A stretch of DNA of 32,087 nt from Candidatus Sungiibacteriota bacterium (GTDB lineage: Bacteria > Patescibacteriota > Minisyncoccia > Sungbacterales > HO2-52-23): the NCBI GenBank assembly GCA_016186095.1, contig JACPMG010000020.1, positions 1 to 32,087 on the forward strand. The letters run 5' to 3'. Below, piece by piece: positions 20,597 through 27,249 of this stretch; the stretch's first letter is position 1; the number at the start of each line of letters is the position of its first letter. A model generated the notes under the pieces. That model saw only the letters and a list, made by a program, of their open reading frames with translations. It ran no database searches and was not told the origin of the DNA. The position numbers and the translations under genes are program-made.

Positions 20597-22123
20597 TTAT
20601 CCATACGGCTTTCCTTCCTCGTATCCCGACGTGGTCTGCCTTCGGAATTTTGCTTTTTGACGATATTCCTCCAGCGTCCAGGCGCCGACGTAGCTCATGG
20701 AGGAGCGAAGATAGCTCATAAGCTCGTGTACCACCGCAGAAACTTCTCCTTTGTAGCGGACGCGGCTGGGCACGCCCTCGGACGCGCGTATTCGTTCGCT
20801 CTCTTCCCGATCCAGGCGCGATAGTTGGAATTCCAGCGAGGCCGAGCCGCGATAAATTTTCCATTTTTCTCCATCCTCATAAAATGGCTGTCCGGGAGTT
20901 TCATCCGTGCCCGCAAGCATCCAGCCAATCATCACCGAAGATGCGCCTGCGGCTAGCGCTTTGCAAAAATGCGCTCCTCCCCGTATGCCGCCATCGGCAA
21001 TCACCGGAATTCCATATTTTTGGGCAACGGCGACGCACTCCGCAACCGCTGTGATTTGCGGCGTACCCACCCCCGGGCCTTCCCGGGTTTTGCATACAGC
21101 GCCCGGGCCAATACCTACTTTTATTCCGTCCGCTCCGGATTCAATGAGCATTAGAGCGCCCTCCGGAGTATCAATATTGCCGGCCACAATCGGGATGTCC
21201 CCCAAAGTAGCGCGCAAATTTTTAATTGCGTCCTCAAGCCGGGTGGAAAATCCCCGCGCCGTATCAATTAAAATTACATCTGCTCCGGCGCGTACAAGCT
21301 CCTCCGCTTCTTTGGAAAAACTTTTTCCTATTCCTACGGTTGCTCCGACCATCAGATGTCCTTTGGCATCTCGCGACGCCTGGGGGAACTGTTCAATTTT
21401 TAAAAGATCCTTGGCGGCTATGAGTCCGGCTACGCGGGCGTTCTCGTCCACCAGGGGCAGCTTTTCAATTTTATTTTTTTTAAGAATCAAGCGCGCCTGT
21501 TCTAGAGTCGTCCCGCGAGGCGCGGTGATCAGGGGCGCGTGCGTCATTACTTCCGCCACCCTTTTTTCCAGAAGCGATTCAAAACGGATGTCGCGCGAAG
21601 TTATGATGCCGATAAGTTTTTCGGACGAAGGGTCAATCACTAGAAGGCCGGATACCTGCATGGAGTCCATAATTTCCTTGGCTTCACGCAGCGTAGCTTC
21701 CGGGTTTATATTAAGGGGATTTTCAATTATTCCGCTGTCGGCGCGTTTCACTTTTTTTACCTCCTCCACGCGCTTTTCTATCGGCAAGAATTGATGGATA
21801 AATCCAAGGCCGCCTAAACGTGCCAAGGCAATAGCCATCCGCGACTCGGTGATGGTGTCCATGTTGGCCGAGACCAGCGGAGTGCTAAGAAAAATATCGC
21901 GAGCCAGATGCGAGCGAGTGTCTATGATAGAACTTCGGGAGGGTATATCGGACTTGAAATCTAAAATTGTGACATCATCAAATGTCACGGCAATGTCTTG
22001 GGGCAGGCCTTTTTGGATGAGGTAGGAATTTACGAGCGAGTGAATATCCGGTTTGGGCATCGCGGTTGCTTTGAACGCGTTGTCATTGAGTTCCAATACT
22101 TCGTCTTCCATACAAATAAACAT
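20597..22123 (-). CDS. guaB: CBS-domain IMP dehydrogenase/GMP reductase family protein
   Basis: 508 residues. The (beta/alpha)8 barrel is split by two CBS domains (about 135-250). Family signatures are present: VTFDDVTIL, SANMDTITE, MVGATVGIG, LIDTARG and GIKVGIGPGAVCKTREGPG with the catalytic Cys. IMP dehydrogenase makes XMP from IMP; GMP reductase runs GMP to IMP. The loop differs from the usual SICTTR (Ala and Lys here). After YRGSAS the short segment leading to ERIRASEG resembles GMP reductase, the IMPDH Arg-Tyr (RYF) dyad is not visible, and the C-terminus SGYEEGKP recalls mycobacterial GuaB1. The reaction is therefore uncertain. It overlaps the upstream methyltransferase gene by 41 bp. 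A start at 22111 is also possible. Confidence 0.85.
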   Translation of the reverse strand: MFICMEDEVLELNDNAFKATAMPKPDIHSLVNSYLIQKGLPQDIAVTFDDVTILDFKSDIPSRSSIIDTRSHLARDIFLSTPLVSANMDTITESRMAIALARLGGLGFIHQFLPIEKRVEEVKKVKRADSGIIENPLNINPEATLREAKEIMDSMQVSGLLVIDPSSEKLIGIITSRDIRFESLLEKRVAEVMTHAPLITAPRGTTLEQARLILKKNKIEKLPLVDENARVAGLIAAKDLLKIEQFPQASRDAKGHLMVGATVGIGKSFSKEAEELVRAGADVILIDTARGFSTRLEDAIKNLRATLGDIPIVAGNIDTPEGALMLIESGADGIKVGIGPGAVCKTREGPGVGTPQITAVAECVAVAQKYGIPVIADGGIRGGAHFCKALAAGASSVMIGWMLAGTDETPGQPFYEDGEKWKIYRGSASLEFQLSRLDREESERIRASEGVPSRVRYKGEVSAVVHELMSYLRSSMSYVGAWTLEEYRQKAKFRRQTTSGYEEGKPYG

Positions 22124-22625
22124 TATCCTTTTCCATTATATGATTCCATCCTTTGATAGGGAAGCCGTTAGAGATTATTCTTGACCCGGGTTTTAATTCT
22201 TGGGATAATTTTTCTTTCAATTTTTCAATGGTGCTTGGCCAAAGATATAACAGTATGACATCCGCGCGGGCGAGACTGATTTTTCGAAAGTCGGAGCGGA
22301 CTATGGATGCGTTTTTGATGCCGAGACGCCTGATCCTCCAGCGAGAGTATAGGCAAAGAAAGGGGTTGATTTCGATACCAACCGCGTTCGCCCCGCGACA
22401 CGCCGCCTCCATCATAAGCGTCCCATCGCCGGAGCCAAGATCATATACCCACTCACCGCTACGAATATCGGCTAGCTCAAGCATAATTTGTATTTTCTCT
22501 TTTTTGGAGCGGACAAAAGGCGCCCCCTTAAGATGGCCGATAATAATGGCATAAATTTCAAAAATCAGAAATAAAACCGCGCCCAGTACAAGCAGTATGG
22601 ATATCAAAAAGACGAGAAGCTCCAT
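22083..22625 (-). CDS. Membrane-anchored class I methyltransferase
   Basis: 180 residues. One transmembrane helix (about residues 4-28) is followed by GAPFVRSKKEKIQIMLELAD and the SAM-binding motif VYDLGSGDGTL (about 61-70), GIEINPFLC (motif II) and ADVILLYLWPS (motif IV-like). The architecture of an N-terminal anchor plus DLGSGDG with YLWP resembles the FAM173/ATPSCKMT-type protein lysine methyltransferases; the substrate here is unknown. The ATG lies only 2 bases past the 3' end of tRNA-Trp, and no SD fits, so translation may start on a leaderless end made by tRNA processing (inferred). Its 3' end overlaps the guaB-family gene. Confidence 0.85.
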   Translation of the reverse strand: MELLVFLISILLVLGAVLFLIFEIYAIIIGHLKGAPFVRSKKEKIQIMLELADIRSGEWVYDLGSGDGTLMMEAACRGANAVGIEINPFLCLYSRWRIRRLGIKNASIVRSDFRKISLARADVILLYLWPSTIEKLKEKLSQELKPGSRIISNGFPIKGWNHIMEKDNVYLYGRRSIGTQ

Positions 22626-22627
22626 GA

Positions 22628-22698
22628 CGGGGGATGAGGGAATCGAACCCCCGACAAGGGATTTGGAGGCCCTTGTGATACCACTTCACCAATCCCCC
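22628..22698 (-). tRNA. tRNA-Trp (CCA)
   Basis: Acceptor GGGGGAT/ATCCCCC, D arm GTGAAGTGGTATCAC, anticodon loop CTCCAAA (anticodon CCA) and T arm CGGGGGTTCGATTCCCTC-type. The 3' CCA is not encoded. The next start codon begins 2 bp downstream. Confidence 0.92.
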
Positions 22699-22701
22699 TA
22701 A

Positions 22702-22757
22702 AACATTTTGCCTTGCAAAATGTTCGGGCGGTCAATTCCGCTGGAAGCGGAGTTGAC
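22702..22757. repeat. Two hairpins between rpmG and tRNA-Trp
   Basis: AACATTTTG-CCTTG-CAAAATGTT (22702-22724) and GTCAATTCCGCT-GGA-AGCGGAGTTGAC (22731-22757, one G-T pair). On the minus strand they follow rpmG. They may act as a terminator or processing signal before tRNA-Trp. Confidence 0.6.
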
Positions 22758-22765
22758 TTAGCCCC

Positions 22766-22924
22766 TTATTTCTTTGTTTCTTTATGCGCCGTATGCTTTC
22801 TGCACCACTTACAGTATTTCTTGAATTCCAACTTCCGCTCCACCTTCTTTTTATTTTTGCTCGTCCAGTAATTTATCCGTTTGCACGCGGAGCACTGCAT
22901 TTTTAATAAATTTGGTTGGGGCAT
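22766..22924 (-). CDS. rpmG: 50S ribosomal protein L33
   Basis: 52 residues, typical for L33. It begins MPQPNLLKMQCSACKRINYW and ends KYCKWCRKHTAHKETKK. The two CxxC pairs (CSAC, residues 11-14; CKWC, residues 38-41) form the zinc ribbon of the zinc-binding L33 type. The ATG at 22924 is chosen because the LxKxxC spacing of the family needs it; a second ATG eight codons later would trim that. It lies between tRNA-Thr and tRNA-Trp on the same strand, a usual location for rpmG. No SD is visible. Confidence 0.95.
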   Translation of the reverse strand: MPQPNLLKMQCSACKRINYWTSKNKKKVERKLEFKKYCKWCRKHTAHKETKK

Positions 22925-22956
22925 ATTGTTATCTTTTGTCTTTTTATTTGTTACCG

Positions 22957-23028
22957 AGCCGATGGTCGGGATTGAACCGACGGCCTACTCCTTACCATGG
23001 AGTTGCTCTACCACTGAGCTACATCGGC
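22957..23028 (-). tRNA. tRNA-Thr (GGT)
   Basis: Acceptor GCCGATG/CATCGGC, D arm TAGCTCAGTGGTAGAGC, anticodon arm ACTCC-ATGGTAA-GGAGT (anticodon GGT) and T arm GTCGGTTCAATCCCGAC. CCA is not encoded. Confidence 0.95.
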
Positions 23029-23040
23029 GCGACTGGACAA

Positions 23041-23121
23041 TGGGCAGGGCGGGAGTTGAACCCGCACGCCTCGCGGCACAGGGTCCTAAACCCTGCGTGT
23101 CTGCCATTTCACCACCTGCCC
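23041..23121 (-). tRNA. tRNA-Leu (TAG)
   Basis: 81 bases. Acceptor GGGCAGG/CCTGCCC, anticodon arm CAGGG-TTTAGGA-CCCTG (anticodon TAG), a long variable arm TGCCGCGAGGCGTG typical of Leu, and T arm GCGGGTTCAACTCCCGC. It is 12 bp from tRNA-Thr, so the two are probably co-transcribed. Confidence 0.95.
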
Positions 23122-23158
23122 AGCCACGCTATTTTATCAAAAATTATCTTAAAAATCA

Positions 23159-23194
23159 ACCGAGCGCTCAATTTTTAAAAATTGAGCGCTCGGT
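23159..23194 (-). terminator. 36-bp perfect palindrome ending the pilin cluster
   Basis: Arms ACCGAGCGCTCAATTTTT and AAAAATTGAGCGCTCGGT with no spacer. It has a GC-rich outer stem and an A/T centre, with no T run after the stem. It lies between the last pilin gene and tRNA-Leu and probably insulates them. Confidence 0.6.
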
Positions 23195-23217
23195 CTCATC
23201 GATCTGAAATACCCTTT

Positions 23218-23484
23218 CTAGGGAAATTTTATATACTGGCAGGTCTTGAAGAAATCACAGAGTAATCTTACGATTCCCCAGGCCGATACCATGATAAACA
23301 TTCCGACGATCCCCCAGACCATGATTTGTTTTCCCTGATCAAGTTTTTTTTGATCTCCCCGACTGCCGATTACATATTGAATTATGCCCCACAAAAATAC
23401 CGCCGTGGCCAGCACGAAAAGAAGGGAAATAAAAGGGGTAAGAATCCCGGTCTGGATTTTAGATAGCAACTGACCGATTGTCAT
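23218..23484 (-). CDS. Type IV secretion pilin-like protein
   Basis: 88 residues with two hydrophobic helices (about 15-38 and 54-74) separated by a polar loop (GSRGDQKKLDQGKQIMVWG). The pattern LFVLATAVFLWGIIQYVI...IMVWGIVGMFIMVSAWGIV is the small two-helix pilin type (VirB2/TrbC or T4SS-pilin-like) that is abundant in CPR genomes. There is no long signal peptide. It is the last of four tandem pilin-type genes on this strand, and the only short one that is intact. No SD is visible. It may form a pilus or a membrane pore with its paralogues. Confidence 0.75.
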   Translation of the reverse strand: MTIGQLLSKIQTGILTPFISLLFVLATAVFLWGIIQYVIGSRGDQKKLDQGKQIMVWGIVGMFIMVSAWGIVRLLCDFFKTCQYIKFP

Positions 23485-23494
23485 CAGCGGATAA

Positions 23495-23792
23495 TTAACG
23501 GATGTCTCCTGGCAGGGAAGGAATTCCTCCTCGTGTTGCTCCGGCTCCCGGCCCCAAGAAGTATCTTATAAGTATTTCAGCTATCCCCCACGCCGCAGCC
23601 ATGACCGCGAGTCCCACAATTCCCCAGGTCATGATGGCCTTGGCTTTGTTGCGCGCCTGCTCATCCCCTGACTTGGCAATGAATTGAATTACTCCCCAGA
23701 GAAAAATGACCGTTGCTAGGACAAAACAGCATCGGTATTAATAAGAACACAAATTGGGGCGTAAATTTTAAACGTGTTCGCAATAATGCCAT
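23495..23792 (-). pseudogene. Frameshifted pilin gene (copy B)
   Basis: Reading from ATG at 23792 gives MALLRTRLKFTPQFVFLLIP, then one extra T in the run before GTCC (near 23723-23726) shifts the frame. In the right frame it continues LATVIFLWGVIQFIAKSGDE, ARNKAKAIMTWGIVGLAV and AAWGIAEILIRYFLG, and stops at 23495. Without that extra T it would be a complete 98-residue two-helix pilin resembling the neighbour at 23218-23484. The segment 23586-23727 is identical to 23908-24049 in copy C, and the lesion sits at the end of that identical block. That fits gene conversion or an assembly join error. Confidence 0.7.
23586..23727. repeat. 142-bp identical block, copy 1
   Basis: Identical over its whole length to 23908-24049 (offset 322 bp). 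It covers the second half of the pilin coding sequence in both broken genes, while the flanks are clearly diverged. Confidence 0.9.
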
Positions 23793-23840
23793 CTTTTTAA
23801 CATTAATAGGTTAGAGTGTCCTATCTAGAGTTATCTTCCT

Positions 23841-24244
23841 TTATGGCAACCCCTGTGGTATTGTGCCGCCACCCGCCCCGAAGTATTGAACCAATATCGC
23901 TACAACTCCCCACGCCGCAGCCATGACCGCGAGTCCCACAATTCCCCAGGTCATGATGGCCTTGGCTTTGTTGCGCGCCTGCTCATCCCCTGACTTGGCA
24001 ATGAATTGAATTACTCCCCAGAGAAAAATGACCGTTGCTAGGACAAAACCCCTGACTTGGCAATGAATTGAATTACTCCCCAGAGAAAAATGACCGTTGC
24101 TAGGACAAAAAGCACGCCGATTACGTTGCGGAGTGTCTGGCCAACATTGTTTAGAATAGTGTTTAGCTGTTGTGCGCCCGCCACAAGAGGAAGGAGCGCG
24201 GATCCAAGAATAAATGCTGGATAAAGTTTTAGAAGTTTTGACAT
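23841..24244 (-). pseudogene. Pilin gene broken by a 62-bp tandem duplication (copy C)
   Basis: From ATG at 24244: signal peptide (MSKLLKLYPAFILGSALLPL, then VAGAQQ), then VLFVLATVIFLWGVIQFIAKSG. A 62-bp segment is then repeated (23987-24048 and 24049-24110), and because 62 is not a multiple of three the frame is lost (VLS, stop at 24038). With one copy removed the frame runs on as GDEQARNKAKAIMTWG, AAAWGVVAILVQYFGAGGG and ends TIPQGLP at 23841, giving a normal VirB2/T4SS-type pilin. So the gene is either truncated in the genome or a duplicate introduced in assembly. Confidence 0.75.
23908..24110. repeat. 142-bp identical block, copy 2, with 62-bp tandem duplication
   Basis: 23908-24049 repeats 23586-23727. 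Its last part (23987-24048, from CCCCTGACTTGG to GGACAAAA) is immediately repeated as 24049-24110. The 62-bp unit is thus present three times in the locus. Confidence 0.9.
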
Positions 24245-24250
24245 AGATTT

Positions 24251-24271
24251 AGTTACCGGTTACTAGTTATC
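24251..24271. repeat. Heptamer array GGTTACT-type (intergenic)
   Basis: AGTTACC, GGTTACT, AGTTATC. This is the same unit family as the array inside gyrA at 27549-27576. Confidence 0.6.
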
Positions 24272-24329
24272 CCGACGCCTCATCCGTATTTTCTAATAAG
24301 GAAGTCGGGATCCCGACTTTACGTCGGGA
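24270..24329 (-). promoter_or_regulatory. Alternating TCCCGAC/GTCGGGA segments (alternative hairpins)
   Basis: TCCCGAC (24270-24276), GTCGGGA (24304-24310), TCCCGAC (24311-24317) and GTCGGGA (24323-24329). The middle two form an 18-bp palindrome AAGTCGGGATCCCGACTT. The last pair can instead form a hairpin with a 5-base loop, so at least two exclusive folds are possible between two pilin genes. Confidence 0.5.
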
Positions 24330-24345
24330 CTAACAATCTCGACCT

Positions 24346-24711
24346 TTATGGTGAACCTAACGTTTTTACGGTATTTACTATAACCTGGGCAAGTACCGAG
24401 GAGCCGACGACTATAGCGGTCCCGATAAGCACCCACCAGAGCATCTTTTTGGCGTCAGTAAGGCCCTTGGTGTCCCCCGAAATGGATGCGGTAAGAAATT
24501 TAAATCCAACAATTATTATAGCCACCACCGCGAATACCGCGCCTATCTGGATTATGGCCTTAGCCAAGGCATTGATGAGGTCCAAAAAGCTTTTAGCGCC
24601 TATGGGATTGGGAATTTGGGCGAGCGCCGGAGAAGCTATTATAAGCATAGCCAAAATTGGCGCCCGGCGCAAGCCAGATTTCCACATGTCCTTAGAGATT
24701 ATGTAATTCAT
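24346..24711 (-). CDS. VirB2/TrbC-like pilin with signal peptide
   Basis: 121 residues. The N-terminus has a signal peptide (RRAPILAMLIIASPALAQ, cleavage likely after ALA), then two long hydrophobic helices (about 50-75 and 88-112) separated by TASISGDTKGLTDAKKMLWW. This layout matches conjugative/T4SS pilins of the VirB2/TrbC type. It is second in a run of pilin-like genes downstream of a solute-binding protein gene on the same strand. No SD is visible. Confidence 0.8.
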   Translation of the reverse strand: MNYIISKDMWKSGLRRAPILAMLIIASPALAQIPNPIGAKSFLDLINALAKAIIQIGAVFAVVAIIIVGFKFLTASISGDTKGLTDAKKMLWWVLIGTAIVVGSSVLAQVIVNTVKTLGSP

Positions 24712-24779
24712 CAGTAAGGAGATAATAGCTGATTAGGGAGATAAAAAATGTCGCTGAAAAGTAGTCCATAGGACGCTAC

Positions 24780-25265
24780 CTAATTTTTAGTTACGCACTC
24801 GATTTTATTCCATGGACCGAGGTTTCCCGGAGCGAGCCCCACGTTTTTAGGGATAAGCGCCGGAGTTTCGGTGCTACCGATGGTCTGTCCGGCCAGCGCT
24901 TTTATTATAGTATCAATCGTAAGCCATGCCAAGAAGATAATTAAGAGTCCGACAACGGCATTGGTCAGAACCTTTTTGCCTTTCTGATACATAGGCACTG
25001 ATTTCTCGCCTCCGATCCCTGGTATAAGCATCAGGAAGCCGCCGTAAGCGAACATCAGGATAGCCAGAGGAGTGGCCAGGAATTTCCATATGAAGTCGAA
25101 GATATTTTGGATGAGTGAAAAAATATGACAGGGCTGACAAGCGGGTTCTCCTGCGCCGCCGCATGGCACCAGCCCTTTGGCCGAGGCGTCATAAGGAAAT
25201 GCCGCCGTTATTAGCAGAAGAGCGGCCAGGGCTATAAATATTAATGTCCTTGACTCTTGATTCAT
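24780..25265 (-). CDS. Pilin-like membrane protein with cysteine pairs
   Basis: 161 residues. A signal peptide (LIFIALAALLLITAAFPYDA) is followed by a cysteine motif (PCGGAGEPACQPC, about residues 34-46), then two hydrophobic helices (about 55-82 and 100-123) with a polar loop (GGEKSVPMYQKGKKVLTNAV). The helices resemble the neighbouring T4SS pilin-type proteins. The added cysteines and the longer C-terminal tail (PALIPKNVGLAPGNLG...CVTKN) suggest a disulphide-stabilised external part. It starts 11 bp past the stop of the solute-binding gene, so it is probably co-transcribed with it. Confidence 0.7.
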   Translation of the reverse strand: MNQESRTLIFIALAALLLITAAFPYDASAKGLVPCGGAGEPACQPCHIFSLIQNIFDFIWKFLATPLAILMFAYGGFLMLIPGIGGEKSVPMYQKGKKVLTNAVVGLLIIFLAWLTIDTIIKALAGQTIGSTETPALIPKNVGLAPGNLGPWNKIECVTKN

Positions 25266-25276
25266 ACTTCTTAATT

Positions 25277-26557
25277 CTACGGCATTAGCAATTGTAATTG
25301 TTCTCGTAATCTTGATACGGCTTCTTCGGGTCGTGCTCCTTTCGAAGCAACTGCCGAGATCGTTTCTTCGAATATACGCTGTGTTCGCCGATCATCCGGC
25401 ACCGGCCATCCGCGGGCGATTAAGGCCTGCTTGTAGAATACGTCTTGTTCGGCCGAAGCAGTTCCACCCGCGATGAGATCCCTTCGCGCGGGAGCTTTGG
25501 CCGTTTCATCAAGATATTTTTTGGCACCGTCCGGCGAAGCCAGGAAAAGCACGAATTGCCAAGCATAGACCGGATTTGAGGAGCGGGTTGACACTGCCGG
25601 GAAGAGAAAACTCATATATACCGCACTGTTCCGGGCGTCTTTCAGCTGCGGAAAAGGCGCTATGGTAAAATCCAAGTGCGGATTTTTGGCGCGTATGCGT
25701 TTTGCATCTGCCGGTAGTCCGATAACCATTGCGGCTTCTCCTTCGGCAAAAGCATCCAGCGAATTTTTCATACGGGCGGTCCAGGACATATTTTTTCCTT
25801 TCGGGTCAGAAAACGAGGCGTAAAATCCGAGTGCTGTAGCTGTTCCTTGGCCAAGATCCATAGTTTTGGTCTTGCGATCAATTATGCGCTCGCCCCGCTG
25901 CAGTATGAGCGAACTTACGATTTCAAACGCGTGTTCCACATTTCCGGCACTGCCGAAAGCAAAGCCGGAACGAACGATGTCGCCGGTTTCCGATCGTTTC
26001 GTAAGACGGCTGGAAATCTGAATTATATCGTCCCAAGTTTTTGGCGGCTCAGCGATTCCCGCGGCATTGAAGACGTCTTTATTATAGAAAAGAGCTAAGG
26101 TATCTACAAATACGGGTAGGCCCACGATGGTCCCATCATTTTGTATAAGTTCATCTGCGGCGCCGTCGACTAGGGATGTTCGTATGGCTCCGGCGGATAA
26201 GCCAAAAGTTTCCTGCGGAAGGGGAAAGATTTTATCCCGGTGTTTCGTTATCCAGGAGTTTTTTGACAAGAACACGTCCGGACCCTTTCCTTCGGCAAGG
26301 CGATTTATAAGCGTTTCTTCGTAGGTAGGCTCATCAAGGCGTTTATAGTTTACGGTTAGGTGCGGATTTTCTGCCTGGAACTTTGCAATTGTTTCGCGCC
26401 ATACCTCTTCGTCTTCGATTCCCCAGAATTCCATAACTGCCGGCTGCGGTGCGGATGACTTTCGGCCAAAAAGCAGGCCACCGACTATAAGAATAACTAT
26501 AAGTATGGCGGCGCCGATGCCGATAAGTATAAGGGGTTGAGAGCGAGGCATAGACAT
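25277..26557 (-). CDS. Membrane-anchored extracellular solute-binding protein
   Basis: 426 residues of the family 1 (MalE/sugar-type) fold: TVNYKRLDEPTYEETLINRL, GPDVFLSKNSWI, GLPVFVDTLALFYNKDVFNAAG (in part: LALFYNKDVF), PKTWDDII, AFAEGEAAMVIGLPADAKRI and a C-terminal helix set. A transmembrane anchor (about residues 9-30) replaces the usual lipobox. Such proteins deliver sugars or peptides to an ABC permease, but no permease or ATPase lies nearby; the downstream genes are pilins. It could work with a distant permease or act as an adhesin. A palindromic heptamer-type element sits between it and the upstream gene. The start may be at codon 3; no SD. Confidence 0.85.
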   Translation of the reverse strand: MSMPRSQPLILIGIGAAILIVILIVGGLLFGRKSSAPQPAVMEFWGIEDEEVWRETIAKFQAENPHLTVNYKRLDEPTYEETLINRLAEGKGPDVFLSKNSWITKHRDKIFPLPQETFGLSAGAIRTSLVDGAADELIQNDGTIVGLPVFVDTLALFYNKDVFNAAGIAEPPKTWDDIIQISSRLTKRSETGDIVRSGFAFGSAGNVEHAFEIVSSLILQRGERIIDRKTKTMDLGQGTATALGFYASFSDPKGKNMSWTARMKNSLDAFAEGEAAMVIGLPADAKRIRAKNPHLDFTIAPFPQLKDARNSAVYMSFLFPAVSTRSSNPVYAWQFVLFLASPDGAKKYLDETAKAPARRDLIAGGTASAEQDVFYKQALIARGWPVPDDRRTQRIFEETISAVASKGARPEEAVSRLREQLQLLMP

Positions 26558-26561
26558 TTCA

Positions 26562-26626
26562 CTACTTATTACGAATCGTACGAATTTACGAATATTCGTA
26601 CATTCGTAAGGATTCGTTATTCGTAG
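26562..26626. repeat. TACGAAT palindromic element, copy A
   Basis: About 65 bp of spaced TACGAAT units on one arm and ATTCGTA units on the other, able to form a long imperfect hairpin. It fills the gap between the methyltransferase stop (26627) and the solute-binding gene start. It is near-identical to copy C (30922-30986). Confidence 0.85.
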
Positions 26627-27175
26627 TTATGGTTTATGGAAGAGTAATCCGTAGTGGTGCGATCCTGCTTCAAATTCTTTTTCCAGTTCAAAGCCAACGC
26701 CCACGGCCCAGCTTTTGGCGGCGTCCTTTTTCACGCGCAAAGTGAGTGGAGGCCCCATGGGAGTCGGGGTTTCGTCCCATTCAACCACGGCCAAGCGACC
26801 TCCTTCGCGAAGAATTCGGTGCGCTTCCCGGAAGATGGCGTCTTTTTTCTCCGCCTGAAAAAGAATATTGGCGATAACCACCAAGTCCAGAAATTTATCT
26901 TTGAGTTTTGATCCTCGTGGTTCGTCAAGGTCGGCCCAGATGGGCTCTATATTTAATAGATTTTCAAGTTTTGCCCTGGCGCGAATGATATCCAGCACCG
27001 ACTTCTGGACATCAACGGCGTATACTTTGCCGTCGCCTCCCACGGCCCTAGCCATAGGGATGGTAAAAAACCCGTGTCCGGCGCCAAAATCAGCCACGTG
27101 ATCTCCCGGCTTTAAGTCAAAATACCGGACAATCCGTTCGGGTTCGAGAAATGCGCTTATCGATGTTCCGGCCAT
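26627..27175 (-). CDS. Class I SAM-dependent methyltransferase
   Basis: 182 residues. Motif I VADFGAGHGFFT (about 28-39), motif II VYAVDVQKSV, then PIWADLDEP and LDLVVIANILFQ (motif IV), and REAHRILREGGRLAVVEW (motif V-VI region). It is a soluble UbiE/type 11-like methyltransferase; the substrate cannot be told. An AAGG lies 1 base before the ATG. It is probably in the same minus-strand series as gyrA upstream, separated by a palindrome (27223-27249). Confidence 0.85.
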   Translation of the reverse strand: MAGTSISAFLEPERIVRYFDLKPGDHVADFGAGHGFFTIPMARAVGGDGKVYAVDVQKSVLDIIRARAKLENLLNIEPIWADLDEPRGSKLKDKFLDLVVIANILFQAEKKDAIFREAHRILREGGRLAVVEWDETPTPMGPPLTLRVKKDAAKSWAVGVGFELEKEFEAGSHHYGLLFHKP

Positions 27176-27222
27176 ACCTTATTAATGTAACACAATTTTC
27201 TCAAGGCGGGAACGAAGATTAT

Positions 27223-27249
27223 TTTAGTCAACACCGAGTGTTGACTAAA
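27223..27249. repeat. GTCAACAC palindrome, copy 3
   Basis: 12-bp perfect arms, TTTAGTCAACAC (27223-27234) and GTGTTGACTAAA (27238-27249), loop CGA. It abuts the gyrA stop codon at 27250. Confidence 0.8.

Noticed and set aside
12967-20600. Integration by a tyrosine recombinase at a tRNA
   Set aside because: No integrase and no tRNA lie at the island ends, and I could not find matching direct repeats at its borders.
20907-21794. 295-codon open frame on the plus strand inside the guaB-family gene
   Set aside because: Ser/Pro/Thr-rich antisense shadow of a well-conserved enzyme gene.
23502-23687. Plus-strand open frame across the pilin region
   Set aside because: It is the antisense of pilin coding sequence; the minus-strand reading has clear pilin homology.
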